DNA of 64,000 bases from an uncultured Paracoccaceae bacterium (GCA_947500135.1 CANMQX010000001.1:620001-684000); one strand, 5' to 3'; shown: positions 26,942-37,423, counted from the first letter of the stretch. Numbers and translations: made by a program. The notes: generated by a model from the sequence alone, not told the origin.

Positions 26942-27139
26942 AGTGTCATCCTTACAGGGGTCAAACGGTCGGCCCGATACACCCCTTTGCCCCGCCAAAG
27001 TCAACCGTCACCCGCATCTGCTCCAAAATACATGCGCCATTGGTCGATATTTCGTCAAAAAACCGCACAGCGCAGCTTGCAACCCGCATGCCCATCCCTA
27101 TAACCCACGACAATTTGCATAAACCCGAGGGGCAAGCCC

Positions 27140-30100
27140 ATGCCAAAGCGTACCGACATCCAGTCGATCATGATCATCGGCGCGGGGCCCATTATTATCG
27201 GACAGGCCTGCGAATTCGACTATTCCGGCGCACAAGCGTGTAAGGCGCTGCGCGAAGAAGGTTACCGGGTCATCCTGGTGAACTCCAACCCGGCCACAAT
27301 CATGACCGATCCGGGACTGGCCGATGCGACTTACATTGAGCCCATCACCCCCGAAGTTGTCGCTAAAATCATCGAAAAAGAACGGCCCGATGCGCTGTTG
27401 CCGACTATGGGCGGGCAAACCGGCCTGAACACCTCACTCGCTCTGGCCGACATGGGTGTCCTCGAAAAATTCGACGTCGAGATGATCGGCGCCAAACGCG
27501 AAGCCATCGAAATGGCCGAAGATCGCAAACTGTTCCGCGAAGCCATGGACAGGCTCGGCATCGAAAACCCCAAAGCCACCATCGTGACTGCCCCTGATGG
27601 CGACCTTGACGCAGGCGTCAAAATCGCCCTCGACGCGCTCGAAGACATCGGCCTGCCCGCCATCATCCGCCCCGCCTTCACCCTCGGCGGGACCGGCGGC
27701 GGCGTGGCCTATAACCGCGAAGAATATGAGCATTTCTGCCGGTCGGGCATGGATGCGTCTCCCGTCGGACAAATTCTTGTCGACCAATCGCTTTTGGGCT
27801 GGAAAGAGTTCGAGATGGAGGTCGTCCGCGACAAGGCCGACAACGCCATCATCGTCTGCGCCATCGAAAACGTGGACCCCATGGGCGTGCACACCGGCGA
27901 CAGCATCACCGTGGCCCCTGCCCTGACGCTGACCGACAAGGAGTATCAGGTCATGCGCACGCACAGCATCAACGTGCTGCGCGAAATCGGGGTCGAAACC
28001 GGCGGGTCCAACGTGCAATGGGCGGTCAACCCCGCCGACGGACGCATGGTCGTGATCGAGATGAACCCGCGCGTGTCGCGGTCTTCCGCTCTGGCCTCCA
28101 AGGCCACCGGTTTCCCGATTGCGAAGATCGCGGCGAAACTGGCCGTCGGCTATACGCTGGACGAACTCGACAACGACATCACCGGCGTCACCCCGGCATC
28201 GTTTGAACCGACAATCGACTACGTCGTCACGAAAATCCCCCGCTTTGCCTTTGAAAAATTTGCGGGTTCCGAACCTTACCTGACCACTGCGATGAAATCA
28301 GTGGGCGAAGCCATGGCCATCGGCCGCACCTTCCACGAATCCATGCAAAAGGCGCTGGCCTCCATGGAAACCGGCCTGACCGGCTTCGACGACATCGACA
28401 TTCCGGGCGTCCAAGGAACACCCGCCCCGGGCTTGACCCGGGGCCTCGACCAGGCAGGAGGTCCCGGCGCGGAGGCCGGGACGGGGTCACTCACAGATTC
28501 CAACCGCGCCGCCATCACCAAAGCACTGGCCAAACAAACCCCCGACCGGCTGCGCGTCATCGCCCAAGCGATGCGGCACGGGCTGTCGGACGATGATATC
28601 TTCGCCGTCACCAAATTCGACCCCTGGTTCCTCGCCCGTATTCGCGAGATCATCGACGCCGAAGCCGATATCATCAAAAACGGGCTGCCCGTGACCGAAG
28701 ACGCCTTGCGCGCCATCAAAATGCTTGGCTTCACCGACGCCCGCCTCGCCACCTTGACCGGGCGGGACGAAGAGAACATCCGCCGCGCCCGCCACAACCT
28801 TGGCGTCACCGCCGTCTTCAAACGGATCGACACCTGCGCGGCCGAATTTGAGGCGCAGACACCCTACATGTATTCCACCTATGAGACGCCCGTCATGGGT
28901 GACGCGGAATGCGAGGCGCGGCCATCGGACCGTAAAAAGGTCGTCATCCTTGGCGGCGGTCCCAACCGGATCGGGCAAGGGATCGAGTTCGACTATTGCT
29001 GTTGCCACGCCTGTTTTGCCCTGACCGATCAGGGCTATGAAACCATCATGATCAACTGCAACCCCGAAACGGTCAGCACCGATTATGACACCTCCGACCG
29101 GCTTTATTTCGAGCCGCTGACGTTCGAACATGTGATGGAAATCCTGCGGGTCGAACAGGACAACGGCACGCTGCACGGCGTCATTGTCCAGTTCGGCGGG
29201 CAGACGCCACTGAAACTCGCAAACGCATTACATGACGCGGGCATTCCGATCCTCGGCACCTCGCCCGACAGTATTGATCTGGCCGAAGATCGCGAGCGTT
29301 TCCAGCAGCTTGTCCAGAAACTCGACCTGAAACAGCCGCATAACGGCATCGCATCAACCGACGCCGAAGCGCTCGACATCGCCGAAGGCATCGGCTTCCC
29401 CCTCGTCATCCGCCCATCGTTTGTGCTGGGCGGGCGGGCGATGGAAATCGTCCGCGATATGGACCAGCTGCGCCGCTACATCTCTGACGCCGTGGTGGTC
29501 TCCGGCGACAGCCCCGTGCTGCTCGACAGCTACCTGTCCGGCGCGGTTGAGGTCGACGTGGATTGCCTCTCAGACGGCGAAAACACCCATGTTGCCGGCA
29601 TCATGCAGCATATCGAGGAGGCCGGCGTGCATTCCGGCGACAGTGCCTGTTCGCTGCCACCGCATTCGCTGTCTGATGCGGTGATCACCGAAATCCGCGC
29701 CCAGACCGAAAAACTGGCCCATGCGCTCAATGTCGTGGGCCTGATGAACATCCAGTTCGCCGTCAAGAATGAAGAGGTTTACCTGATCGAGGTGAACCCC
29801 CGCGCCTCGCGCACTGTGCCCTTCGTGGCCAAGGCGACGGATAGCGCCATCGCCTCCATCGCCGCCCGGCTGATGGCGGGCGAACCGCTGTCCAACTTCC
29901 CGCTACGCGAACCCTACCCCGCAACCGAAAACCCGATGGACGTGCTGCCCTTGGGCGATGCCTTCACCCTCGCCGACCCGAACACCCCGTGGTTCAGCGT
30001 GAAAGAGGCCGTTCTACCCTTCGCCCGTTTCCCTGGCGTCGATACAATCCTCGGCCCCGAAATGCGGTCGACCGGGGAAGTCATGGGCTGGGACCGGTCC

Positions 30101-30544
30101 TTCCCGCGCGCCTTCCTCAAGGCGCAGATGGGCGCAGGCACAGACCTGCCCACATCCGGCACCGTGTTTATCTCGATCAAGGATGCGGACAAAACGGCGG
30201 ATATGATTGCGGCGTCAAAAACCCTCCTGTCGCTCGGTTTCGATATCGTGGCCACACGCGGCACGGCCGCCTGGCTTACTGAAAACGAAATTGCCTGCGA
30301 AACGGTGAACAAGGTTTACGAGGGCGGGCTGACCATCGTCGACCGGTTGAAAGACGGGCATATCGCGCTGGTCTTCAACACGACCGAAGGCGCGCAGGCC
30401 GTCGAAGACAGCCGCGACATCCGCGCCGTCGCCCTCTACGACAAAATCCCCTACTTCACGACTGCCGCCGCCGCCCATGCGGCTGTGCTGGCTATGCAAG
30501 CGCGGGAAGAAGGGGATGTTGGAGTGCGGGCGTTGCAGGGTTAA
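27140..30544 (+). CDS. carB: Carbamoyl-phosphate synthase large subunit with in-frame insert
   Basis: CarB builds carbamoyl phosphate from ammonia (from CarA), bicarbonate and two ATP for pyrimidine and arginine synthesis. The 1134-residue protein has two homologous ATP-grasp halves (each with a [15 protein letters not shown] or [15 protein letters not shown] start) and a C-terminal MGS-like domain. It is about 55 residues longer than the E. coli protein. Part of the excess is a stretch at about residues 425-453 ([15 protein letters not shown] and onward), Gly/Ala/Pro-rich and encoded by two hairpins. The insert sits in the linker before the oligomerisation domain and keeps the frame. Confidence 0.95.
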   Translation: MPKRTDIQSIMIIGAGPIIIGQACEFDYSGAQACKALREEGYRVILVNSNPATIMTDPGLADATYIEPITPEVVAKIIEKERPDALLPTMGGQTGLNTSLALADMGVLEKFDVEMIGAKREAIEMAEDRKLFREAMDRLGIENPKATIVTAPDGDLDAGVKIALDALEDIGLPAIIRPAFTLGGTGGGVAYNREEYEHFCRSGMDASPVGQILVDQSLLGWKEFEMEVVRDKADNAIIVCAIENVDPMGVHTGDSITVAPALTLTDKEYQVMRTHSINVLREIGVETGGSNVQWAVNPADGRMVVIEMNPRVSRSSALASKATGFPIAKIAAKLAVGYTLDELDNDITGVTPASFEPTIDYVVTKIPRFAFEKFAGSEPYLTTAMKSVGEAMAIGRTFHESMQKALASMETGLTGFDDIDIPGVQGTPAPGLTRGLDQAGGPGAEAGTGSLTDSNRAAITKALAKQTPDRLRVIAQAMRHGLSDDDIFAVTKFDPWFLARIREIIDAEADIIKNGLPVTEDALRAIKMLGFTDARLATLTGRDEENIRRARHNLGVTAVFKRIDTCAAEFEAQTPYMYSTYETPVMGDAECEARPSDRKKVVILGGGPNRIGQGIEFDYCCCHACFALTDQGYETIMINCNPETVSTDYDTSDRLYFEPLTFEHVMEILRVEQDNGTLHGVIVQFGGQTPLKLANALHDAGIPILGTSPDSIDLAEDRERFQQLVQKLDLKQPHNGIASTDAEALDIAEGIGFPLVIRPSFVLGGRAMEIVRDMDQLRRYISDAVVVSGDSPVLLDSYLSGAVEVDVDCLSDGENTHVAGIMQHIEEAGVHSGDSACSLPPHSLSDAVITEIRAQTEKLAHALNVVGLMNIQFAVKNEEVYLIEVNPRASRTVPFVAKATDSAIASIAARLMAGEPLSNFPLREPYPATENPMDVLPLGDAFTLADPNTPWFSVKEAVLPFARFPGVDTILGPEMRSTGEVMGWDRSFPRAFLKAQMGAGTDLPTSGTVFISIKDADKTADMIAASKTLLSLGFDIVATRGTAAWLTENEIACETVNKVYEGGLTIVDRLKDGHIALVFNTTEGAQAVEDSRDIRAVALYDKIPYFTTAAAAHAAVLAMQAREEGDVGVRALQG
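28424..28482. repeat. REP-like double hairpin inside carB
   Basis: GCCCCGGG-cttga-CCCGGGGC at 28424-28444 and GTCCCGGC-gcggag-GCCGGGAC at 28461-28482, 16 bp apart. Both stems are perfect 8-bp arms with short loops, of the type found between genes in alphaproteobacteria. Here they lie in the reading frame of carB and are translated. Confidence 0.75.
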
Positions 30545-30550
30545 CAGTAA

Positions 30551-30594
30551 GTATTTGTGGGTCCCACAAATACATTTGTCGGCTTTTGAGCCGA
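30551..30594. terminator. Two hairpins after carB
   Basis: GTATTTGTGGG and its mate CCCACAAATAC (30551-30573) form a long perfect stem 6 bp past the carB stop; TCGGCT-tttg-AGCCGA follows at 30579-30594. No strong T-run, so termination may be partial or Rho-assisted. Confidence 0.55.
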
Positions 30595-30719
30595 AACTGG
30601 AGACCGTCCGTTAATGCCGAAACTGTCTAGTAGCGGTAGTTAGAGCGAACGAAAAACTGGGTAATATAGGCCCCACATAGACATCTCATTGACGTGTTGA
30701 TGCGTGACGGAGACAGGCG

Positions 30720-30989
30720 ATGACAAACGAAATGGATTTATACTCATCGAATAGCCTACCCAATTCGTGGTCAAGCCGATTTTGGGTGTATTACTACTTT
30801 GTTCTTCTCTTGTTGGTTCTTGTGTTTCTTTTTGGACTATCCGTTCCAGTGTGGAAGGCCGTTGCACTAGTATTTGTCTTGATCGCAGGTTTTGCACCGC
30901 CCTTTCGCGCCCTGCGTCATCGTCGAAGGCTGACGAAGCTTCGTATGGCCCAACTCACCGAGCACCGGAAAAATGCTGCAGGCCGCTAG
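30720..30989 (+). CDS. Small membrane protein, 89 aa
   Basis: Two hydrophobic segments (about 22-41 and 47-62) followed by a strongly basic tail (RALRHRRRLTKLRMAQLTEHRK), so the C terminus should face the cytoplasm. GACGGAGACAGGCG gives a GGAG Shine-Dalgarno before ATG 30720. Its codon use is poorer in G/C than neighbours. No family recognised. Existence is likely but not certain. Confidence 0.5.
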   Translation: MTNEMDLYSSNSLPNSWSSRFWVYYYFVLLLLVLVFLFGLSVPVWKAVALVFVLIAGFAPPFRALRHRRRLTKLRMAQLTEHRKNAAGR

Positions 30990-31318
30990 CGAACCTTTGC
31001 CCAACTGCAACTAAGTTCTACCGAACTGGCAAAGCAGCCCGCGTGCGTAGCACAAAGCCCCAGTGTCTTTGTTGTTACTTTCGACTATCGGAACAGTCTG
31101 TTCGTCCTTGGAGTTCCAAAGTCCAGCGGCCGGACCTCGGGGTGGGTGCTGAAAGCGCCCTCCCCATGGGGGAGGTTCGGGCGCTGCCCGGCTTTGCCGG
31201 GCTGGTCAGTGATCAGCGTTGGCTCCCTATAAGCTTCCCCAGCGTCAACTTTTCTTGCACCTTTGGCCTGTGGACATTCGCTTTCTGCACGCCATAGTAA
31301 TCGGTGAGGGGAGCACAT
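30990..31318. other. 329-bp intergenic region with hairpins
   Basis: No supported gene. It contains a nested hairpin at 31154-31185 (AGCGCCC...GGGCGCT around CTCCCC-at-GGGGGAG) and a second, GCCCGGC-ttt-GCCGGGC, at 31186-31202. These stable stems lie about 115 bp before the synthase gene; they look like dispersed palindromic repeats or a terminator for the small membrane protein gene. Confidence 0.55.
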
Positions 31319-32437
31319 ATGCACAACGTTGCCATCACCGGAACCGGGGTCTTTACCCCCAGCGAAATCATCACCAATGATGAACTCGTCACCGCCTTCA
31401 ACGCCTATGCCGATCTGTGGAATGCCGAAAACGCGCGGGCCATCGCCTCAGGCGAGGTTGAGGCAAAGGAGCATTCCTCCACCGATTTCATTGTCGCCGC
31501 CTCGGGCATCGAACAGCGCTATGTGCTGGACAAGGACGGCGTGCTGGACCCGTCGCGCATGTTCCCGCATCTGGACCCGCGCCCCGATGATGAGCCCGGC
31601 TATATGGCTGAGATCGGGGTCGATGCCGCGCAAAAGGCGCTGGCGATGGCCGGTATTGCCGCCAAGGATGTCGATCTGGTGATCTGTGCGGCGTCCAACA
31701 TGGAGCGCGCCTACCCCGCGATTGGCGTTGAAATTCAACAGCTTCTGGGCGCGGGCGGCTTTGCCTTTGACATGAATGTCGCCTGTTCCAGTGCGACCTT
31801 CGGCATTCAGACGGCGGCGGATATGATCCGCTCGGGCTCCATCCGCCGGGCGCTGGTGATCAACCCTGAGATTTGTTCCGCCCATCTGGAATGGCGCGAT
31901 CGGGATTGTCATTTCATCTTTGGCGATGTGGCCACGGCCACCCTCCTGGAACGGGATGAGGGGCTGACCGCCCCGCATTTCAAGATCCTCGGCACGCGCT
32001 GCGCCACCCAATTCAGCAACAATATCCGCAACAATAACGGCTATCTGCGCCGCACCCATGACCAGATGGAAGACCGACGCGACATGCAGTTCATGCAAAA
32101 CGGGCGCAAAGTGTTCAAAGAGGTGCTGCCGGTGGTCAGCAAACATATCGCTGATCATATGGCCGATACCGGCATCACGGCAGATGATCTGCGCCGCCTT
32201 TGGCTGCATCAGGCCAATAAGACGATGAACGATTATATCGGCAAAAAGGTGCTGGGGCGCAGCCCCGCCCCCGATGAACAGCCCAATATCCTGCAGGACT
32301 ACGCCAACACATCGTCCGCCGGGTCGATCATTGCGTTTTCCAAATATTCCGATGATCTGGCGCCGGGCGACAAGGGCCTGATCTGTTCCTTTGGGGCCGG
32401 TTATTCAGTTGGCTCTGTTATTGTAGAGCGCGGATAA
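31319..32437 (+). CDS. Beta-ketoacyl-ACP synthase III, FabH2/PA3286-like
   Basis: 372 residues with the KAS III triad: Cys in NVACSSATFG, His in WLHQANKTMND, Asn in YANTSSAGS. The long N-terminal half with SGIEQRYVLDKDGVLDPSRMFP and the segment FSNNIRNNNGYL set it apart from housekeeping FabH and match the larger subfamily of Pseudomonas PA3286, which takes acyl-CoA from beta-oxidation into fatty acid synthesis. I infer a similar shunt role. GAGGGGAG precedes ATG 31319. Confidence 0.88.
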   Translation: MHNVAITGTGVFTPSEIITNDELVTAFNAYADLWNAENARAIASGEVEAKEHSSTDFIVAASGIEQRYVLDKDGVLDPSRMFPHLDPRPDDEPGYMAEIGVDAAQKALAMAGIAAKDVDLVICAASNMERAYPAIGVEIQQLLGAGGFAFDMNVACSSATFGIQTAADMIRSGSIRRALVINPEICSAHLEWRDRDCHFIFGDVATATLLERDEGLTAPHFKILGTRCATQFSNNIRNNNGYLRRTHDQMEDRRDMQFMQNGRKVFKEVLPVVSKHIADHMADTGITADDLRRLWLHQANKTMNDYIGKKVLGRSPAPDEQPNILQDYANTSSAGSIIAFSKYSDDLAPGDKGLICSFGAGYSVGSVIVERG

Positions 32438-32442
32438 GCATC

Positions 32443-32517
32443 ATGAAAACCACTGTCGCCCTGGCTTTGTTTCTGACCTTGACCGCCTGCGGCGTACCCT
32501 TGGTGCCGCTGGTTTAG
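32443..32517 (+). CDS. Tiny lipoprotein, 24 aa
   Basis: MKTTVALALFLTLTACGVPL: a complete lipoprotein signal with lipobox LTAC, after which only CGVPLVPLV remains. It begins 5 bp after the synthase stop, so it is probably co-transcribed. The mature peptide would be 9 residues on a lipid anchor, similar in style to entericidin-like peptides. No further function can be stated. Confidence 0.6.
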   Translation: MKTTVALALFLTLTACGVPLVPLV

Positions 32518-32553
32518 GACTTCCCGCCAGGCCGATAGGCCGGACAGCCCCCA

Positions 32554-32570
32554 CCCTCCCTACGGGAGGG
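32554..32570. terminator. Hairpin downstream of synthase/lipoprotein
   Basis: CCCTCCC-tac-GGGAGGG, a perfect 7-bp stem, within a C/G-rich stretch (32541-32585) between convergent genes. Similar in style to the hairpin at 31154 on the other side of the synthase gene. Confidence 0.5.
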
Positions 32571-32632
32571 GGCTTCACCCCCACCCAGGGTCAGGGGCTG
32601 CCCTCAACGTGACAAACACTGGTTGCAAAAAT

Positions 32633-33352
32633 CTAACCGCTCACCCGTTGATGCACATCTTCCAATGTCTCCACCCGCTCTGAATAGCGGTCGGTCAGCA
32701 TTGGATCGCGCGCGCGGGTCATCAGCGTAAACTTTGCCAGTTCCTCCATCACGTCAACGATCCGGTTGTACAGCGATGATGGCTTCATCCGCCCATCCTC
32801 AAATTCTTTCCACGCCATGGGAACCGATGACTGGTTGGGAATGGTCACAAGCCGCATCCAACGCCCCAGAATGCGCAGCTGATTGACCACATTAAACGAT
32901 TGCGACCCGCCTGACACCTGCATCACTGCCAGCGTCTTGCCTTGTGTGGGACGAATGCCCCCAATGGGCGACAATGGAATCCAGTCGATCTGGGTTTTCA
33001 TAATCCCGGTCATGGCCCCGTGCCGTTCCGGGCTGGACCAGACCATCCCTTCCGACCACATCACCAGATCACGCAGTTCAGCCACCTTCGGGTGGGTCTC
33101 ATCCGCATCATCAGTCAGGGGCAAACCCGAGGGGTCAAAAAACCGGGTCTCGCAACCCAATGCCCGCAACACCCGCGCGCCTTCCTCGGCACATAACCGG
33201 GAATAACTGACGTAACGTAAAGACCCGTAGAGCAGCAGAATACGCGGCGGATGGCCGGGATCATCAGGCCCTGTCAGTGCATCAACATCCAGCGGCTTCA
33301 GCGCGCCGGGCACGATATTAGGCATGTCGTTGATTTGCATCGGGCTATTCAT
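32633..33352 (-). CDS. arsH: ArsH-type NADPH-dependent FMN reductase
   Basis: 239 residues in the flavodoxin-like fold with the ArsH patterns [23 protein letters not shown] (FMN phosphate loop), [20 protein letters not shown] and [18 protein letters not shown]. ArsH oxidises organoarsenicals such as methylarsenite and also reduces quinones or azo dyes. No other ars gene is nearby. Its start overlaps the end of the upstream HTH-like gene by 8 bp, so the two are likely co-expressed. Confidence 0.9.
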   Translation of the reverse strand: MNSPMQINDMPNIVPGALKPLDVDALTGPDDPGHPPRILLLYGSLRYVSYSRLCAEEGARVLRALGCETRFFDPSGLPLTDDADETHPKVAELRDLVMWSEGMVWSSPERHGAMTGIMKTQIDWIPLSPIGGIRPTQGKTLAVMQVSGGSQSFNVVNQLRILGRWMRLVTIPNQSSVPMAWKEFEDGRMKPSSLYNRIVDVMEELAKFTLMTRARDPMLTDRYSERVETLEDVHQRVSG

Positions 33353-33794
33353 TCGCCTCCAGATGCATCTTCATTTCGATCAACACCTTTTGCAGCGCAG
33401 TCGTCTCCTGCAACAGCCGCTTGGCTTCGTTCACCGATATAACCCCGTCTTCGATCGACTGGTTATATTCGGCCATCAGTAGGGCAAAACGCTGACTTAG
33501 CTTGATGACGTCAGAATTGACGCCGCCTTGACTGTTTGGCTCGGACTTCTCGTAAGACATTGTAATGCCTCGCATTTCGGCCAATGCACCGGTCACATGA
33601 GGGTATGACGCCTCTGCCTCCAACGCGGCAACCGCATCAACAGGCATAAAACGGTCGCTATGTTCATCAGCGGCCGAATAGTAACGGCCCAACGTGGCCT
33701 TTGACCGGCCAGTCAATGTGCAGGCGGTTTCGATCCCGACATCCTTGACCAGCGCCTCGGTGTGTTTCTTGAGGTAGCTTCCTCGTTCTCGCAT
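33345..33794 (-). CDS. Hypothetical protein with HTH-like N terminus, 149 aa
   Basis: The first 50 residues ([21 protein letters not shown]) look like a helix-turn-helix resembling phage Ner or repressor proteins; the rest is helical with an acidic coiled-coil C terminus. I judge it a conserved roseobacter protein of unknown role, possibly a regulator. AGGGATGCAGAC precedes ATG 33794. It overlaps arsH by 8 bp and is divergent from tdk. Confidence 0.65.
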   Translation of the reverse strand: MRERGSYLKKHTEALVKDVGIETACTLTGRSKATLGRYYSAADEHSDRFMPVDAVAALEAEASYPHVTGALAEMRGITMSYEKSEPNSQGGVNSDVIKLSQRFALLMAEYNQSIEDGVISVNEAKRLLQETTALQKVLIEMKMHLEANE

Positions 33795-34027
33795 GTCTGC
33801 ATCCCTGGCTGTCAGGCGCTGCAATTGCCGTGCCTTCGCGTTATTCTCACTCTTAACTAACTGATTAAGCCACTGTTTGTCATTGATAAATCCAACGACA
33901 AAATAATCGGATCAAGACTTGCGTCAGACCGTTTTCATCTTATTGTTCCACCGCGTGGCAGACAGGGCCTTTGCAGGGGTACCCCCGCCGCATCGGAACG
34001 ACGTATTTTGGAACGACAGCACTTGGT

Positions 34028-34615
34028 ATGGCAAAGCTTTATTTTAATTATTCAACGATGAATGCGGGCAAATCCACGGTCCTCTTGCAAGCGTCGCATA
34101 ACTATATTGAACGTGGCATGAACACCTATCTGATGATTGCCCAGCTGGATAACCGGGCCGGCGAAGGCCGGATCGGCAGCCGCATCGGGATCGGCGCAGA
34201 TGCCGATACGTTTGCTCCGGGCGAAGATCTGTTCGCCAAAATCAAAGACAGGTTGGACAAAAAACCGTGCGCCTGTGTTTTTGTGGACGAGGCGCAGTTT
34301 CTGGAACGCCAGCAGGTCTGGCAACTGGCCCGCGCGGTGGATGACCTGAACGTGCCCGTAATGACCTTTGGTCTGCGCGTCGATTTTCTGGGCAAGCTTT
34401 TTCCCGGTTCCGCCGCCCTGCTGGCCCTGGCGGATGAAATGCGCGAGGTCCGCACCATCTGTCATTGCGGCAAAAAGGCTACCATGGTGGTTCGCAAGGA
34501 TGAGTATGGGCAGGTTCTGACATCGGGTGATCAGATCGCCATTGGCGGCAATGACCGCTATGTTTCGCTGTGCCGTCGTCATTGGCGCGAAGAAATGGGC
34601 GAAAACAAAACCTAA
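34028..34615 (+). CDS. tdk: Thymidine kinase, type II
   Basis: Phosphorylates thymidine with ATP in pyrimidine salvage. 195 residues with P-loop STMNAGKST, Mg/Walker B-like VFVDEAQFL (Asp-Glu), the lasso loop and zinc ligands CHCGKKA and LCRRH. ATG 34028 (MAKLYFNYSTMNAGKS) is the usual start; an upstream in-frame ATG at 33971 is rejected. Its stop overlaps the convergent priA stop. Confidence 0.95.
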   Translation: MAKLYFNYSTMNAGKSTVLLQASHNYIERGMNTYLMIAQLDNRAGEGRIGSRIGIGADADTFAPGEDLFAKIKDRLDKKPCACVFVDEAQFLERQQVWQLARAVDDLNVPVMTFGLRVDFLGKLFPGSAALLALADEMREVRTICHCGKKATMVVRKDEYGQVLTSGDQIAIGGNDRYVSLCRRHWREEMGENKT

Positions 34616-36804
34616 TAAAAACTCTGCGGGTCGATATCGATGGCCATGCGCAGGTTTGTGGGCAACCGGAATTGACCGACCCATTTGGCCAGCGCCTGTT
34701 GCAGTGGCACGGTCTTATCGGCCTTGACCAATAGCCGGACCCGGTGGCGCCCGCGCACCCGCGCAATTGGTGCTGGTGCAGGTCCAAACACCTGTGCCCC
34801 GATCTGACGCAATGGCATATCCATCCGGGCCATCTCTGCCCCCAGATCAAACACCTCCTGCACATTCGGACTGCTCAGGATGATGCCCGCCATGCGCCCA
34901 TATGGCGGCACACCTGCCGCCTTGCGCTCTTCCGCCTCTGCTTTCCAAAAACGCTCCTCATCCCCGGCCAAAATCGCCTGGATGACCCCATGTTCCGGCT
35001 GATAGGTCTGCAACAACGCCTCGCCCGGTGTTTCGGCACGGCCTGCCCGCCCGGCCACCTGCCGCATCAATTGAAATGTCCGTTCAGCAGCGCGCAGATC
35101 AGACCCTTGCAGCCCCAGATCGGCGTCGATTACGCCCACCAGCGTCAACAATGGAAAGTTATGCCCCTTGGCCACCAACTGCGTGCCAATAATGATATCG
35201 GTGCCACCTTCGCCGATCTCTTCGATATGGGCCTTCATCGCGCGGGCGGACCCATATAAATCCGATGACAGCACAGCGATCCGGGCATCCGGGAACAGGC
35301 CTGCAATCTCTTCGCCCATCCGCTCAACCCCCGGCCCGACAGCGCTGAGCCGGTCCTCTGCCTCGCAGCTTGGGCAAACGGTCGGCATCGGCTTCGTCTC
35401 ACCGCATTGATGGCACATCAACCGTTTCAGAAACCGGTGTTCGACCATCCGTGCATCGCATTGGTCACAGCCGATCTGATGGCCACACGCCCGGCACAGT
35501 GTGACCGGCGCGTAACCACGGCGGTTCAGAAACACCAGCGATTGCTCGCCCTTATCCAACCTCGCTTGAATGGCGCCCCGTAGGGTGGGTGAAACCCACC
35601 TGCTCCCCGGCACATCCTCCACCCGCATATCAATCGCCGCCATCTTTGGCATCACAGCCGCCCCAAAGCGGGATGTCAGTTCCAGCCGCTGATACTTGCC
35701 CGCCTCAACATTCGCCCAGCTTTCCAGGCTTGGCGTGGCCGAGGCCAGCACCACCTGCGCCCCGTTGATCGCAGCACGCAGCACGGCCATATCACGGGCG
35801 TTATACAGCACCCCGTCTTCTTGTTTGTAGGACGTGTCATGCTCCTCATCGACGACGATCAGCCCAAGGTTCTGATAGGGTAAAAACAGCGCCGACCGGG
35901 CGCCTACAACCAGTTGTGCATCCCCCTGCCCGACCATGCGCCAACAGCGGCGGCGTTCCGTCATCGTTACACCGGAATGCCATTCGGCAGGTTTCATGCC
36001 AAACCGGGCCTCGACCCGGTTGATGAACTCGCCAGACAGCGCAATCTCTGGCAGCAGCACCAGCGCCTGACGGCCCATGCGCAAACACTCCGCCACGGCT
36101 TCCAGATACACCTCGGTCTTGCCCGACCCGGTCACCCCCTTCAGCAGCGTTGTGCCATAGGCATCCGACCGCAAAGCCGCGCGCAAGGCCTCCGCCCCCG
36201 CCGCCTGATCTGCGCTCAGTTCCTTACCGCCATAATCAGGGTCCAGCCGCGGATAGGGCGTGTCGCTGGGGGCCTCTTCCTCACGGACAGCACCAAGTTT
36301 CACGAGGCCTTTCACAACGGAGGTGCCAACCCCCGCCATCTCGGCCAATTCGCGCAGAGTGAATGACAGCCCGCCATAATCACGCAGCACAGCCAGCACC
36401 TTTTCACGGGCACCGGTCATCCGGTCGGGTTCCTCACCACCCAACCGATATACTTTGCGCATTGATTGCGGATCACCCAGGCCCGGCGCACGGGTGCCCA
36501 ACCGCAGCATCGCGGGCATCGGGGTCAGCGTGTAATCCGCCGCACGGCCCAGGAATTCACGCATCTCATCCCGCATCGGGGCCACATCCAGCACCCGGAT
36601 GACAGACCGGATCTTGGCGCGATCATAATCACCCTTCCCCGGGCCCCAGACGACACCCAGCACCTTGCGGGGGCCCAATGGAACCTCCACAAAAGCACCC
36701 AGATGGCAGCCGCCTTCGGGGGCCTTGTAATCCAGCAAACGATCCAGCGGTTGGGTCGTCAGAACCCCCACCAGATCACCCTCATGATAGAATTCAGGCG
36801 GCAC
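34612..36804 (-). CDS. priA: Primosomal replication restart helicase PriA
   Basis: PriA reloads the replisome at stalled forks. 730 residues: an N-terminal DNA-binding part (1-110), helicase motifs GVTGSGKTEVY (Walker A), VDEEHDTSYK (Walker B) and SATPS, then a zinc region with eight cysteines (CRACGHQIGCDQC, MCHQCGETKPMPTVCPSC), and the RVGRAGR-like VAGRAGRAETPG. Between the Walker motifs and zinc region the DNA contains a GGTGGGT-gaa-ACCCACC palindrome in frame. It overlaps the LysE gene by 11 bp. Confidence 0.95.
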   Translation of the reverse strand: MPPEFYHEGDLVGVLTTQPLDRLLDYKAPEGGCHLGAFVEVPLGPRKVLGVVWGPGKGDYDRAKIRSVIRVLDVAPMRDEMREFLGRAADYTLTPMPAMLRLGTRAPGLGDPQSMRKVYRLGGEEPDRMTGAREKVLAVLRDYGGLSFTLRELAEMAGVGTSVVKGLVKLGAVREEEAPSDTPYPRLDPDYGGKELSADQAAGAEALRAALRSDAYGTTLLKGVTGSGKTEVYLEAVAECLRMGRQALVLLPEIALSGEFINRVEARFGMKPAEWHSGVTMTERRRCWRMVGQGDAQLVVGARSALFLPYQNLGLIVVDEEHDTSYKQEDGVLYNARDMAVLRAAINGAQVVLASATPSLESWANVEAGKYQRLELTSRFGAAVMPKMAAIDMRVEDVPGSRWVSPTLRGAIQARLDKGEQSLVFLNRRGYAPVTLCRACGHQIGCDQCDARMVEHRFLKRLMCHQCGETKPMPTVCPSCEAEDRLSAVGPGVERMGEEIAGLFPDARIAVLSSDLYGSARAMKAHIEEIGEGGTDIIIGTQLVAKGHNFPLLTLVGVIDADLGLQGSDLRAAERTFQLMRQVAGRAGRAETPGEALLQTYQPEHGVIQAILAGDEERFWKAEAEERKAAGVPPYGRMAGIILSSPNVQEVFDLGAEMARMDMPLRQIGAQVFGPAPAPIARVRGRHRVRLLVKADKTVPLQQALAKWVGQFRLPTNLRMAIDIDPQSFY
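35584..35600. repeat. Palindrome within priA resembling intergenic repeats
   Basis: GGTGGGT-gaa-ACCCACC preceded by CGTAG, similar to the palindromes at 12579 and 39099. In PriA it encodes WVSP and flanking residues; a W-(I/L/V)-S-P string is normal there, so chance plus selection may explain it. Confidence 0.4.
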
Positions 36805-37423
36805 GGCGCAGGGTCGCCGTCAATGCACCCATCGCAATCAGCGCACCACCACCGGCACGGATCAGCCAGATCAGGATGGCCGGACGACGAATAGTCGCCC
36901 GCAACCGATCCGCCAGCACCGCATAGGCCAAGGTGTTGATCGCAGCGAGGCCTACAAAAGTGCCAATCAGGATCGCAAATTGCGGCAATAGCGGCGCATC
37001 TGCGCGGATGAATTGCGGTACAAAGGCAATGAAAAAGACGATTGATTTCGGGTTCAGCGCGGTCACCGTCGCAGCATGGCGAAAAATCTGCGCAGCGGGC
37101 AAGGCGGGGGCATCAACAACCCGCAATCCCTTTTGGCCACCAGCCGCGCGCAACATCCCAATGCCCATCCACACCAGGTAAACGGCCCCGAGCCATTTGA
37201 TCACCGTGAACAACGTGGCCGAGGTCAAAACCAACGCGCCCAACCCTGCCAGTGACGCAGTCATCGCAATCAGATCACCCAGCGCAACACCGGCGGCAGA
37301 GGCGACAGCAACCTTGCGCCCCTGGCTCAGCGCATAGCTCAACACCAGAATAACCGTTGGGCCGGGGATCAACAGCAAAGCAATCGAGGCCGATACAAAC
37401 GCAATCCAAAGCTGAAATTCCAT
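36794..37423 (-). CDS. LysE/RhtB family amino-acid exporter
   Basis: A 209-residue inner-membrane protein with about five to six hydrophobic segments and the family start [32 protein letters not shown], including the conserved PGP motif. Members export amino acids such as lysine, homoserine or threonine; the substrate is not predictable. Two ATG codons stand together at 37426/37423; GGGGCGG precedes them. Downstream end overlaps the priA start region. Confidence 0.9.
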   Translation of the reverse strand: MEFQLWIAFVSASIALLLIPGPTVILVLSYALSQGRKVAVASAAGVALGDLIAMTASLAGLGALVLTSATLFTVIKWLGAVYLVWMGIGMLRAAGGQKGLRVVDAPALPAAQIFRHAATVTALNPKSIVFFIAFVPQFIRADAPLLPQFAILIGTFVGLAAINTLAYAVLADRLRATIRRPAILIWLIRAGGGALIAMGALTATLRRAA

